DNA of 64,000 nt from Acidovorax radicis (GCF_020510705.1 NZ_CP075184.1:1240001-1304000), one strand, 5' to 3'. Shown: positions 40,211-48,657, counted from the first letter of the stretch. The notes: generated by a model from the sequence alone, not told the origin. Made by a program: numbers and translations.

Positions 40211-40504
40211 ATGGCAACGTTTGTCTTAACTGCCCAGCAGCGCGATGAATTGATGGGCGAAATTTCGCATGCTTGCGGGCAAATTCAGGAGCTCGCTGGG
40301 CAAGTCTGCGACAGCCACGGCAATGCTGATGCGGTGGATGCTTTGACGGCTGCAATCTATGCATTGGCCAGCCGCAGCGGCTGGTTTGCTGATCTTGCAC
40401 GCTACGGTGCTGATGGGTTATTGCCCGACCTAGACGGGGCGCTGTATTGGTTTATTCCTGATAGGTGCAGGCCGCAACGGCAATCTCAAACGGTGGAGGC
40501 CTGA
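40211..40504 (+). CDS. Hypothetical satellite protein
   Basis: 97 residues, helical: VLTAQQRDELMGEISHACGQ, IQELAGQVCDSHGNADAVDA, LTAAIYALASRSGWFADLAR. Close packing with its neighbours supports an operon. Function unknown. Confidence 0.6.
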   Translation: MATFVLTAQQRDELMGEISHACGQIQELAGQVCDSHGNADAVDALTAAIYALASRSGWFADLARYGADGLLPDLDGALYWFIPDRCRPQRQSQTVEA

Positions 40505-40506
40505 CC

Positions 40507-41073
40507 ATGTCGTCTACATCAATTGCCAATTCTGCAAAGCGCCCTATTCCCCTGCGGCGCCCCAAAGCCGGGGAGGCCATTCCCGCCTATGGTCTTGCGG
40601 ATGCATCCAACAGTTTCCGCCGGGGGCTACGAGCACGCGAACGTGCTGTTATTGACCGTGCATTGGGCATCTTGGGGCGATATCTGCGCGGGCCGGGTGA
40701 TGTGTTCCAAGACCCGGACGCAGTGAAACGGTATTGCCGCCTGCACCTCGCTGCTGAGCCCTGCGAGCACTTCGCCGTGCTGTACCTCGACAGCCAGAAC
40801 CGTGGCATTGCCTTTGAGCGGCACTTTACCGGGACCCTCACGCAAGCCAGCGTGTACCCACGCGAGATTGCTGCGGCCGCAATACGCCATCAGGCTGCGG
40901 CCGTGGTGCTGACGCACAACCACCCGAGTGGAAGCGTGCAACCCAGCCGGGCAGATGAAGCCTTGACCTGCACCCTGAAACACGCGCTAGCGCTTGTTGA
41001 TGTGCGCGTGCTGGATCACGTAATTGTGGGCGGCACGCAGACCATGAGCATGGCTGAGGCTGGCCTGATCTAG
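40507..41073 (+). CDS. RadC-like JAB/MPN-domain protein
   Basis: 188 residues. The MPN core shows ALGILGRYLRGPGDVFQDPD, EHFAVLYLDSQNRGIAFERH and the metal site VVLTHNHPSGSVQPSRADEA (H-x-H with a downstream D). Short RadC-like proteins lacking the N-terminal helix-hairpin-helix are carried by many integrative elements. Biochemical role uncertain despite the historical name. Confidence 0.85.
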   Translation: MSSTSIANSAKRPIPLRRPKAGEAIPAYGLADASNSFRRGLRARERAVIDRALGILGRYLRGPGDVFQDPDAVKRYCRLHLAAEPCEHFAVLYLDSQNRGIAFERHFTGTLTQASVYPREIAAAAIRHQAAAVVLTHNHPSGSVQPSRADEALTCTLKHALALVDVRVLDHVIVGGTQTMSMAEAGLI

Positions 41074-41292
41074 CGGATTTAACGGTCAGAACATACGTAT
41101 TTCAGTACGTATTTTGAGTCCAATTTCTCCCCATGAAAGTGGACTCTCTTTTTCGCAGACTGGCCCCACGACTCGCGAACGGTATTGCACACAAGAAAAC
41201 ACAACTGTGCACAAAACAGTCCGGTTTCTTCCCTAGAAACCGGACTGGTAAACCGGGAGAGTTGGCCCGTCAACTTTGAAGAAGAGGTACTC
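41074..41292. other. Regulatory gap upstream of alpA
   Basis: About 220 bases without a gene. TACGTATTT occurs twice in succession (41095-41113), and a strong 13-bp inverted repeat follows at 41217-41247. Confidence 0.5.
41217..41247. repeat. 13-bp perfect inverted repeat upstream of alpA
   Basis: CAGTCCGGTTTCT and AGAAACCGGACTG flank a 5-base spacer (TCCCT). No T run follows, so an operator or protein-binding site is more likely than a terminator. It lies 46 bases before the AlpA start. Confidence 0.75.
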
Positions 41293-41508
41293 ATGGAAGC
41301 ATTGCAAAACCCAGGTCAGCAGACGCCAAGCCTGCTGCGTATTGAGCAGGTAGCTGACCGCATTCAGCGGGGCCGTTCGTGGATTTGGGGTGCAGTTCGG
41401 CAAGGGGCGTTTCCCGCACCGCGGCGCCTCTCTTCGCGGTGCACTCGCTGGGATAGCCGTGCTGTTGATCAGTGGATTGAGCAGCAGCTCGCAGAGGTTC
41501 CAAAGTGA
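41293..41508 (+). CDS. alpA: AlpA-family regulator
   Basis: 71 residues. LLRIEQVADRIQRGRSWIWG and AVRQGAFPAPRRLSSRCTRW-DSRAVDQWIEQQ are the AlpA/MerR-like excisionase signature. AlpA proteins in P4-like elements activate integrase/excision or early satellite genes. AGAGG lies 7 bases before the ATG. The inverted repeat just upstream is a candidate binding site. Confidence 0.88.
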   Translation: MEALQNPGQQTPSLLRIEQVADRIQRGRSWIWGAVRQGAFPAPRRLSSRCTRWDSRAVDQWIEQQLAEVPK

Positions 41509-41792
41509 GTCCGATGGAGAAGGCGCGAGCCGATGCGCGAGCGGCTGCACAAAAAACACTGCACGGCGCGACAACATTTGCGGCGCTACACGCCACGACA
41601 AAGCCGCTGTTCCAAAAAACCATGCGTCGCCCTGGCTCCAAGCCGGTTTTGGTGCGCGTGGACTGGCCCGGCGTCTTGTCTGTGTACGACCCTGCCACTG
41701 GCGAATGCCTTGCGCGTTCGCAGGTGGGGAACTTGTTCCAGCTTGAAGCGGGGTTCACCGCTGGCGCGTGCATCCCAGAACATAAGGATTGA
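41505..41792 (+). CDS. Hypothetical satellite protein
   Basis: 95 residues from a GTG at 41505 overlapping the alpA stop (GTGA). N-terminal basic helix (KARADARAAAQKTLHGA), then a small beta domain (KPVLVRVDWPGVLSVYDPAT-GECLARSQVG). No family recognised; fixed between AlpA and the primase. Confidence 0.55.
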   Translation: MSPMEKARADARAAAQKTLHGATTFAALHATTKPLFQKTMRRPGSKPVLVRVDWPGVLSVYDPATGECLARSQVGNLFQLEAGFTAGACIPEHKD

Positions 41793-41793
41793 A

Positions 41794-42720
41794 ATGGATC
41801 AAGCCAAAGAAAAAGCCGCCGAGGTGTTGCGAGCACCCAAGGCGGCTATCCAGAAATCAGACATGGCAATTATCAAGCGACAGCCTGACCGGGTCAACCT
41901 GCCGATGCTGCAGACCATGCAGCTGGCAGGCCTGTCGCCAGCCAAAGCGCTGGAGCTGGTGCCCGATGGCAAGCTGCGCCGCTACCGCGTCGATGGCGAC
42001 AAGGCGGGCAGCGCCAACGGGTGGTATGTGAAGTACGACGGCCCTATCCTGGCGGGCGCGTTCGGCAGTTGGAAAACAGGCGAGTCCCACAACTGGCGCG
42101 AGGCAAGCGCGAAACCACCCACACCCGCAGAGCGGGCCGCCATGCAGCGGCACATGCAGGCCGCGCAGGCGGCGCGGGTGATAGAGCAGGACCGTGTGCA
42201 TGGCGAAGCGAGGGCGAAGGCCGAACGCCTGTGGCGCATGGCCCGCCCGGCGACCAATGCCCACCCCTATCTGGAGCGCAAGCGGATCAACGCCATAGGT
42301 ATCCGGCGGCTGCGCGACATGCTGTTGATACCTGCCCGCGATGCGGCGGGCGTGCTGCACACGCTGCAGTTCATTGGCGCAGATGGCGCCAAACGCTTTC
42401 TGACCGGCGGGCGCATAGCGGGCTGCTATTTCGCCATGGGCAGGCCAGCCGATAGCCTGCTGCTGTGCGAGGGCATGGCCACTGGGGCCACGCTGCACCA
42501 GGCCACCGGCTGCGCGGTGGCGGTCGCGTTCAATTGCGGCAACCTGCCCGCCGTGGCGCGGGCGTTGCGTGCAAAGTTTCCGGCAGTGCGCATCGTGGTG
42601 TGTGCGGACGATGACAGCCGCACCCCTGGCAACCCCGGACTGACCCGCGCCCGTGAGGCCGCGCGGGCGGTGGGTGGCTTCCTGGCGGTGCCTCGATTCG
42701 AGGGGGTGAACCATGGTTGA
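41794..42720 (+). CDS. Toprim-domain primase-like replication protein
   Basis: 308 residues. Residues about 1-130 are helical with a GWYVKYDGPILAGAFGSWKT element that occurs in DUF7146/P4-alpha-like primases. Residues 150-300 hold the toprim region: ADSLLLCEGMATGATLHQAT (motif-I-like E-G) and VRIVVCADDDSRTPGNPGLT (D-D-D motif). Likely primes replication of the element; the zinc finger of full primases is missing. Overlaps the next gene by 8 bases. Confidence 0.8.
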   Translation: MDQAKEKAAEVLRAPKAAIQKSDMAIIKRQPDRVNLPMLQTMQLAGLSPAKALELVPDGKLRRYRVDGDKAGSANGWYVKYDGPILAGAFGSWKTGESHNWREASAKPPTPAERAAMQRHMQAAQAARVIEQDRVHGEARAKAERLWRMARPATNAHPYLERKRINAIGIRRLRDMLLIPARDAAGVLHTLQFIGADGAKRFLTGGRIAGCYFAMGRPADSLLLCEGMATGATLHQATGCAVAVAFNCGNLPAVARALRAKFPAVRIVVCADDDSRTPGNPGLTRAREAARAVGGFLAVPRFEGVNHG

Positions 42721-44299
42721 AAAGACCTTCCCCCCGCTGCCCGAATCGCTGACCGACTTCAACGACCTGGCTGCCGTCGATGGCCTGGAGGCTGTGCGCG
42801 AGCTGGTTGAGCAGGCCGTACCAGCGACCCCTGCACCACCGCCACCAGAGTGGCCTGATCCCATCTTGCCGGGCATGCGGCGCGTGCCCGATATCCCTGC
42901 GACCGTGCTGCCCGACTGGCTTGCCGCGATGGCCCATGCCGTGGCTGAGAGCACGCAGACACCGCCAGCACTGTCGGTCATGTCATCTTTGGCCGTGCTG
43001 GCCACGGTGCTGCAGCGCCGGTTTGAGGTGGCGCCCTATGGCGACAGCTACACCGAGCCGCTGGCGTTGTGGACCCTGAGCGCCACGCCCAGCGGCACCC
43101 GCAAGAGCGCGGTGCTGAATGCAATGCTGGGGCCGCTGGTGCATTGGGAAAAGCTGATGCGCGACCGCATGCGCCGTGAGATCGTGCGCGTGAACGCTGT
43201 CCGGGCCGTGGCAGAAAAGCGCATCGAGCGCCTGAAGCAAGACGCGGCCAAGGCCAAGGATTCGACAGAGCGCGAGTCGCTGACTGCAGAGATAGAGCGC
43301 GAGCAAAACGACATGCCAGACGAGCTGCGGGCCCCCCGGCTGTTCACTGGCGACACCACCGCCGAGCGGCTGCAGGCGCTGCTGGTGGAGCATGGCGAGC
43401 GCATGGCTGTGCACAGCGACGAGGCGGGAATCTTCCTCATCATGGCAGGCATCTACAACGGCGGGGCTGCAAACCTTGACGTGTTCCTGCAAGGCCACGC
43501 GGGCACCACCATGCGCGTGGACCGGGCAGGGCGCAGCGCGCACATCGACCAGCCTGCACTGTCCTTTGGACTGCTGCTGCAGCCTGGCGTTATGGCCGAG
43601 GTGGCCAGCTCGCGCAGGTTCCGGGACTCTGGCCTGCTGGCCCGGTTTCTGTACGCCATACCCGTCAGCAACGTGGGCACCCGCGACGTGCGCAAACGGG
43701 CACCCATCCCCGATGGTGTGCGCGACGAATACGAGCACCGATTGCACCAGCTGCTGAAGGGTGTGCCCGCTCCTATCGCAGCACCCAAGACCCTAACCCT
43801 GTGCGAGGCCGCGCGCGAAATCTGGCTGGACATGGCCGAGGCTATCGAGCGTGAGCAGGGCGAGGGCGGGCGGTATGAATCCATTAGCGACTGGACCAGC
43901 AAGCTACCCGGCGCCGTGGCGCGTATCGCCGCGCTGCTGCAGCTGGCCACCACGGGCTTGGAGTCCACCGAGGTGGGCTTTGAGTGCATGGACAACGCTG
44001 TGACCTTGGCGCGTCTCCTGATCCCCCATGCGCAGGCGGCGTTCGGGATGCTGGGAACCGACGCTATCGATGTGGACGCAGCTGCCATCGTGCGTTGGGT
44101 GCGGTTGCATGGGCTGGTTGAGTTCACCAAGCGCGAGGCGCAGCGTGCACAGGAGGGTCGATTCAGGAGCGTGGACAGGTTGCAGAAGGCCCTCGACAGG
44201 CTGGAACACCAAGACGTTGTGCGGTCATTCAAGCGCCATAACAAGGGCGCACCCCCCAGCACTTGCTACCAGGTGAACCCCAAGGCTCTGTCGACATAG
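42713..44299 (+). CDS. DUF3987 (YfjI-type) replication ATPase-like protein
   Basis: 528 residues. PDWLAAMAHAVAESTQTPPA then a Walker-A-like SATPSGTRKSAVLNAMLGPL (G-x-x-K-S), long helical insertion (about 155-210), VHSDEAGIFLIMAGIYNGGA as the Walker-B-like region, and LARFLYAIPVS, matching the DUF3987 family that accompanies toprim primases in satellites and integrative elements. A C-terminal winged-helix (EFTKREAQRAQEGRFRSVDR) ends the protein. Confidence 0.85.
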   Translation: MVEKTFPPLPESLTDFNDLAAVDGLEAVRELVEQAVPATPAPPPPEWPDPILPGMRRVPDIPATVLPDWLAAMAHAVAESTQTPPALSVMSSLAVLATVLQRRFEVAPYGDSYTEPLALWTLSATPSGTRKSAVLNAMLGPLVHWEKLMRDRMRREIVRVNAVRAVAEKRIERLKQDAAKAKDSTERESLTAEIEREQNDMPDELRAPRLFTGDTTAERLQALLVEHGERMAVHSDEAGIFLIMAGIYNGGAANLDVFLQGHAGTTMRVDRAGRSAHIDQPALSFGLLLQPGVMAEVASSRRFRDSGLLARFLYAIPVSNVGTRDVRKRAPIPDGVRDEYEHRLHQLLKGVPAPIAAPKTLTLCEAAREIWLDMAEAIEREQGEGGRYESISDWTSKLPGAVARIAALLQLATTGLESTEVGFECMDNAVTLARLLIPHAQAAFGMLGTDAIDVDAAAIVRWVRLHGLVEFTKREAQRAQEGRFRSVDRLQKALDRLEHQDVVRSFKRHNKGAPPSTCYQVNPKALST

Positions 44300-44578
44300 T
44301 TGAGTTTGGCGCTTTAAGCAGTTTTAGAAACCATTTTTCTTTTCTATATCAATGACTTACGAAAAAAGACACCGACCCCTGTCGACAGGTCGACAAAGTC
44401 GACAAACCCATGCAACACCCATCAACGCGGGCGGTCATGTTTTCCCGGTCTGTCGACTTTGTCGACCTGTCGACAGGGTAGGGCCCCCCGGTGAAGGGTC
44501 CTTGGCGGGGAGTCTGAGTGCGGGTAATTCGCACCCCGGTCGCGGACTGTTCCGTGACCCTCATAAGGGGGCTATGAC
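44300..44578. other. Replication-gene downstream gap
   Basis: About 280 bases without a gene, holding the 28-bp inverted repeat (44377-44478) and a GGGGTGCG/CGCACCCC-like pair towards the next gene. Confidence 0.6.
44377..44478. repeat. Perfect 28-bp inverted repeat of GTCGAC units (origin candidate)
   Basis: Left arm 44377-44404 and right arm 44451-44478 are exact reverse complements over 28 bases with a 46-base spacer. Each arm contains three GTCGAC palindromes spaced 8-9 bases. A further TGTCGACA lies at 44289-44296 in the end of the DUF3987 gene. Immediately follows the two replication genes, the natural place for an origin or replication-protein site. Confidence 0.85.
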
Positions 44579-45121
44579 ATGGTGATTGATCTATCCGGTA
44601 CAGCCACGCAGACGGCATTGGCTGATTTGGTGGGCGTGACGCAGCCGACCATCAGCAACCTCATGGCGGACGGCAAGATTCCATCAGCGGGCACCCTTGG
44701 CGACCTTCTGCACGCCTACTGCCAGCGATTGCGGGCGCAGGCAGCGGGCCGCTTGGGTGAAGCGGGCGGCCTTGATCTGGTGCAAGAGCGGGCGGCCTTG
44801 GCGCGTGAACAGCGCGAGGGGCAGGCAATCAAGAATGCCGTGGCTCGCAGGGAATACGCGCCGATAGGACTATTGGCCGATGTGCTGGGTATGGCATCCA
44901 GCGCGGTAGTGGACCGTTTCGACCAACTGGAGAACATGCTGTCCAAGGCATGCCCAGACCTGCCAGACGAAGCCAAGACGGCCGTTCTGCAGGTGATTGC
45001 CTCTGCGCGCAATGAGTGGATTCGCTCCACGGGGCGTCTGGTTGCCGACAGCATCGACGCCATGGTGGACAGTCAAGATGATGGTGACGAGGTTGCCGAG
45101 CTGGAAGGGGGCGCCCGATGA
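44579..45121 (+). CDS. Terminase small subunit-like protein (Nu1/DUF1441 type)
   Basis: 180 residues. HTH near the N-terminus (TQTALADLVGVTQPTISNLM), a central helix with RAALAREQREGQAIKNAVAR typical of Nu1-like TerS, and a helical oligomerisation C-terminus. In satellites, a dedicated TerS redirects the helper large terminase to satellite DNA. Here no TerL gene follows, which fits that role. Confidence 0.75.
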   Translation: MVIDLSGTATQTALADLVGVTQPTISNLMADGKIPSAGTLGDLLHAYCQRLRAQAAGRLGEAGGLDLVQERAALAREQREGQAIKNAVARREYAPIGLLADVLGMASSAVVDRFDQLENMLSKACPDLPDEAKTAVLQVIASARNEWIRSTGRLVADSIDAMVDSQDDGDEVAELEGGAR

Positions 45122-45546
45122 AAGCGCATGCGTTGAACAACAGCATCCCGGACATCGCCCTCGATTCTGTTTTGCGCGCCGCAAGCGGTGAGTTTGTGGC
45201 CTTACCTCCTGATCTGGCATGCAGGCTGCTCGCGTGTGGGACTGATGCCGAACTTGCGGGTTCTTTGGGACTTGGACTTCATCAACGCATACGGGTGCGC
45301 AATGAGGCGCTCGTTGATGCTGCGCAGGTGCTGTCGGCAGATGGATGCAGCACGTGGCAGGCAGCGCAAAGGCTCGCACAGGCCGTGCGGCGTTTCGAGC
45401 GTGCGCTGTTGCCCGCGTTGCGCGCGGGTGCGGAGCTGGACCTGGCGCCTCATGAAGCCGCGCTGTGGCGTGCCTACATGGTTCGGGGTGCGAAGCCACT
45501 CCGCAATCCCGGCAAGCTTTACCAGTTGCTCCAACTTTCCAAATAG
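45118..45546 (+). CDS. Hypothetical satellite packaging-module protein
   Basis: 142 residues, helical: IALDSVLRAASGEFVALPPD, AAQVLSADGCSTWQAAQRLA, LPALRAGAELDLAPHEAALW. Overlaps the TerS-like gene by 4 bases, so probably acts in the same module. No family recognised. Confidence 0.55.
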   Translation: MKAHALNNSIPDIALDSVLRAASGEFVALPPDLACRLLACGTDAELAGSLGLGLHQRIRVRNEALVDAAQVLSADGCSTWQAAQRLAQAVRRFERALLPALRAGAELDLAPHEAALWRAYMVRGAKPLRNPGKLYQLLQLSK

Positions 45547-45610
45547 TGGCATGCGGAAAGCCGCTCAGTTGGATCATCGACTTCACTCCATTTTTTGAAG
45601 AAAGCAACCG

Positions 45611-46633
45611 ATGGCTCTCCCGTTCAATCCCCGTGAAGTTTTGGCCGCCGCGCGTGATGCTGTCGCCTTGGCAGTCGGTGCCTCAATTGACCAGCCCCAC
45701 CCGCTCGCGGAGGGGTTGACCTTGCGGAAAATCGCTGTTGCCTGTGGTGAGGTATCCAAGCCGCGCATGAGCTTTGAAAATGATCTTGCAGTGATGGGCC
45801 GGGGGATGGCCACGTCTGACTTTGCAAAAATTCTCGCTGATGGCGTGGCTCAAATCACTATCGCGACATACGGCAGCCAGGCTGAGCACAATGCGTTTAC
45901 CGACACTGTGGATGTAGCGAATTTCAAACCTGCCGCGCTCCCTGCTCTTGATGGGGACATGAGCTTAGAGCCCCTGGGCGAGAACGCGGAAATCCAAAGG
46001 GGATATGCGTTCTTGGCTGCAGGTGCTGCGCGCGAAGTGTCTTTGACAACCTTTGCGCGCGCCGTCGTCATTTCACGTGAATCCATCATTAACGATGAAC
46101 TGGGTGGTATTTCCAAGGTGCTGGCCACCTTGGGGGCGAGCGCGGCCCGTTTGGAGTCGCGCATGGTGTCTGATGCCTTGGAGGAAAACCCCGCATTGGA
46201 CGATGGCAGAGAGGTCTTTCACGCTGATCACATGAACGTGGTTGCTGCCGCCCTTGATGCCATCGGATTGGGCCAGGCCATGGCATTGCTTCGCACGCAG
46301 CCCACGTCCGCAGGACTGCGGGCTGATCTGCGCGCTCGTCACCTCGTTGTGGCGCCGGATCTCGAATACGTTGCAAACCGTCTGATCGTTGAATCAAGTC
46401 TCGATGTGAAGGTCTCCTCTCTCGCCAATTTGCCGAATGGTCGGTGGTTCTTGATGGCCGATAAGGTTGGCTGCCCAACGGTAGCTACTTTGCGGCTGCA
46501 GGGCGCAAAGCTGCCTGTGCGGGTCGAGTCACGCCGAGGTCCCATCAAAGCCGATGGCGCCGGTGTGCGGGTCATTGCTGATTTGGGTGCATGCATGTTG
46601 CGCCGTACTGGCATTGTGCGCGGTGGGGTCTGA
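45611..46633 (+). CDS. Capsid protein, Mu gpT-type major head subunit
   Basis: 340 residues. The gpT signature is clear: GMATSDFAKILADGVAQITI, VVISRESIINDELGGISKVL, AARLESRMVSDALEENPALD, DGREVFHADHMNVV, LRARHLVVAPDLEYVANRLI, and C-terminal strands ending GACMLRRTGIVRGG. Usual gpT proteins are similar or somewhat longer. It would form a shell alone or with helper proteins. No portal, protease of the Mu type, or tail gene accompanies it. Confidence 0.82.
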   Translation: MALPFNPREVLAAARDAVALAVGASIDQPHPLAEGLTLRKIAVACGEVSKPRMSFENDLAVMGRGMATSDFAKILADGVAQITIATYGSQAEHNAFTDTVDVANFKPAALPALDGDMSLEPLGENAEIQRGYAFLAAGAAREVSLTTFARAVVISRESIINDELGGISKVLATLGASAARLESRMVSDALEENPALDDGREVFHADHMNVVAAALDAIGLGQAMALLRTQPTSAGLRADLRARHLVVAPDLEYVANRLIVESSLDVKVSSLANLPNGRWFLMADKVGCPTVATLRLQGAKLPVRVESRRGPIKADGAGVRVIADLGACMLRRTGIVRGGV

Positions 46634-46664
46634 GCGTAGCCACGGCCTTTAGGTTGGGGGACCC

Positions 46665-47237
46665 GTGTTTGACCGGCGGCTGACGGATCAGACAAGATCG
46701 ATAGCGGACATGGAATTCATTACCCGTGGCGAGTCGGTCACCTTTTTTCATTTCCCGCATGCCGCTTCACTGCGCCGCGTGTGGAGTTGGCAGAAATATC
46801 CTTATGCAGAACCTAGTCTGGAACGCATGGCTTACCACGAGGCTGGGCACGTGGTTTTGCTTGAGTGGTTGGGCTTGGATAGCCCACGGGCCGTTGCTAC
46901 CACTACTGACGGGCTAACCCAACTGCCGGCACACGGTGAAGTGGTTGCGCCGCCCGACCCAACGGGCGAACTGGCTGCAGTCGCTGCCGCCATGTTTCAT
47001 GCAGGCATTGCAGCCGAGTTAATTCACTTTGGCATGCATTGGCATGGGCCAATCTACCTACTTCATGATGACCACAAGCGTGCCGAAGCGCTGCTGCGTG
47101 CGGTGTTTGGTGCTCATTCAAGTGGAGCACATGCTTTCGCCCAGCGTGTCGCTCTGCACGTTCTTTCCCAGCGGTGGGGGCGAGTGCAAGAGATAGCTGC
47201 AGTTCTCGCAGACAAAGGTGAATGGAGCGCGCAGTGA
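46665..47237 (+). CDS. Stand-alone FtsH/M41-type HEAGH metalloprotease
   Basis: 190 residues without an AAA domain. ERMAYHEAGHVVLLEWLGL (residues 54-72) is the zinc-binding HExxH of peptidase family M41, and AGIAAELIHFG followed by LLHDDHKRAEALLRAVFGA reproduces the A-G-x-A-A-E and D-x-x-x-A-T-x-x-A helix with the third (Asp) ligand. GTG at 46665 or ATG at 46710 are possible starts. Directly after the capsid gene: possible prohead maturation or regulator-degrading enzyme. Confidence 0.72.
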   Translation: MFDRRLTDQTRSIADMEFITRGESVTFFHFPHAASLRRVWSWQKYPYAEPSLERMAYHEAGHVVLLEWLGLDSPRAVATTTDGLTQLPAHGEVVAPPDPTGELAAVAAAMFHAGIAAELIHFGMHWHGPIYLLHDDHKRAEALLRAVFGAHSSGAHAFAQRVALHVLSQRWGRVQEIAAVLADKGEWSAQ

Positions 47238-47665
47238 AGAAGTCCACGCGCCGCAAAGTGTGGCGAACCGAAATGCATCCCGTCAACCTGGCGGTTTTGG
47301 CGTTGCCATCGGCCAAAGAGGGATTGCTTGATCTGTTGATCATTGAGGCCAGCGCCATTGCGCGTTTGCCAGCTGGGAATGCGACTGCGCGTGACGTCTG
47401 GTTTTTGGGGCGCATGGTCGAACATGCTCGCGCGATGGCCTTGGCTGGAATTGGCCCGGAGGTCATACCGCCATGCGATGTGGCAACGTCTTCAATCCAG
47501 AAAATCGAAAAGAGGCCGTCCGGTTTCTACCTCGGGGACATTGTTCCGCTCGCTGAGCTGCATAGGTGGCACCAGGTACAGCGAGAAGAAGGCACGGCGG
47601 CTGATTACCTTTGCGCAGTTCATGCATCGGCGCGCCGTTGCACACCCGTCGCCTGTCCCCGCTGA
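47222..47665 (+). CDS. Hypothetical satellite protein
   Basis: 147 residues: basic start (ERAVKKSTRRKVWRTEMHP), helices LAVLALPSAKEGLLDLLIIE and GRMVEHARAMALAGIGPEVI, then a KRPSGFYLGDIVPLAELHRW element. Overlaps the protease gene by 16 bases and ends just before the right-end repeat. No family recognised. Confidence 0.55.
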   Translation: MERAVKKSTRRKVWRTEMHPVNLAVLALPSAKEGLLDLLIIEASAIARLPAGNATARDVWFLGRMVEHARAMALAGIGPEVIPPCDVATSSIQKIEKRPSGFYLGDIVPLAELHRWHQVQREEGTAADYLCAVHASARRCTPVACPR

Positions 47666-47679
47666 CACTTGGAGCGGAT

Positions 47680-47702
47680 GGGGGCACATTTGGGGGCATT
47701 TT
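47680..47702. repeat. Right-end copy of the integrase arm-type repeat
   Basis: GGGGGCACATTTGGGGGCATTTT here versus GGGGGCACAATTGGGGGCATAAA at 37445-37467. It marks the likely right boundary of the 10 kb element. Confidence 0.65.
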
Positions 47703-47769
47703 CTAATTCGAATTCAAGAAAAGTGAGATTTCATAAGGGCTACGGACAATCTTATGAATGTCACCCTCA

Positions 47770-47806
47770 GGTTTGCTGCTATTAATTTTGCAGCAAACCT
47801 TTTTTG
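47770..47806. terminator. Strong hairpin terminator at the element/chromosome border
   Basis: GGTTTGCTGC (47770-47779) and GCAGCAAACC (47790-47799) make a perfect 10-bp stem followed by TTTTTT on the plus strand. The leftward DeoR gene ends 80 bases away. Confidence 0.85.
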
Positions 47807-47880
47807 CTTTTGGATGGCCTGCAGGCAGTCTGCAGGCAAACCCATCAAGTGCTGGCTGTGCCCACAGTGTGTCGGTTGCG

Positions 47881-48657
47881 TTAGGCCAGCACTATGTCGC
47901 AGCCTGCCTCTTGAAGTGCAGACAGTGCAGTCAGCTTGCGTGCTCGTTTGTCGGTGATGAGCTTGTAGATGTCCCCCACCGGGCAAAAACTGACGCGGCT
48001 GCGTTGGCCGATCTTGGTATGGTCGGCCAAGATGACGGTATGCGTGGCTTGTCCAGCCATCGCGCGAGCCACCTCTGCTTCGGCGGGTTCGTGATTGCTG
48101 GCGCCCAGATCGCCTGCCACTCCGACCGGCGACAGCATTGCCCAGTCGACGCGCCAGCGTTGAATTTCGATGACAGTGGTTGCGCCGTAGTTGGCGGCGA
48201 TGCTGGCATTGGGGGTGCCGCCGAGTACATGGACGCTGTGTCGCTGTTGGCCTTGGTTGTCAGGCACGCTGAGCTTCAGCGCCACATCGAAGGAGTTGGT
48301 GATGACCGTCAATCCGCGTAGCGAGGCCAGCTCTTCCGCCAGCAGCGAAACCGTGCTGCCTGCGTCGATGAATACGGCTTGGCCGGGCAGCAGCAGCTTG
48401 GCGGCTTCGCGGGCGATGGCGCGTTTTTCTTCCCTTTGTATTTTGGCGCGCTCTTTCAAGGGCGCTTCGGGTTCTGGTGCTGCGCGCCTTACACCCCCGT
48501 AGATGCGTCGCAGCTCCCCCATCAGCTCCAGTTCAGCCACGTCACGACGGACTGTTTCCCGGGATACGCCGAGGTCGATCGCGATGCGCTCGGTCGAGAC
48601 ATGATCGAAGTTACTCAGCAGAGCGCGTATGCGCTGGTAGCGTTGGTCTGGAAGCAT
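47881..48657 (-). CDS. DeoR-family transcription regulator
   Basis: 258 residues, the usual DeoR length. N-terminal HTH: QRIRALLSNFDHVSTERIAI, DLGVSRETVRRDVAELELMG, ELRRIYGGVRR. The C-terminal sensor domain has the sugar-phosphate isomerase-like pattern FIDAGSTVSLLAEELASLRG, TVITNSFDVALKLS, LGG, and DHTKIGQRSRVSFCPVGDI. Represses sugar or nucleoside phosphate genes in response to a phosphosugar; the target is not visible. Follows the phospholipase gene on the same strand after 98 bases. Confidence 0.9.
   Translation of the reverse strand: MLPDQRYQRIRALLSNFDHVSTERIAIDLGVSRETVRRDVAELELMGELRRIYGGVRRAAPEPEAPLKERAKIQREEKRAIAREAAKLLLPGQAVFIDAGSTVSLLAEELASLRGLTVITNSFDVALKLSVPDNQGQQRHSVHVLGGTPNASIAANYGATTVIEIQRWRVDWAMLSPVGVAGDLGASNHEPAEAEVARAMAGQATHTVILADHTKIGQRSRVSFCPVGDIYKLITDKRARKLTALSALQEAGCDIVLA

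Noticed and set aside
47700..47730. Right attachment site of the satellite as a tRNA-Ser copy
   Set aside because: Only TTCGAAT is shared with the tRNA fragment; the acceptor end is missing, so I do not call it an att site.
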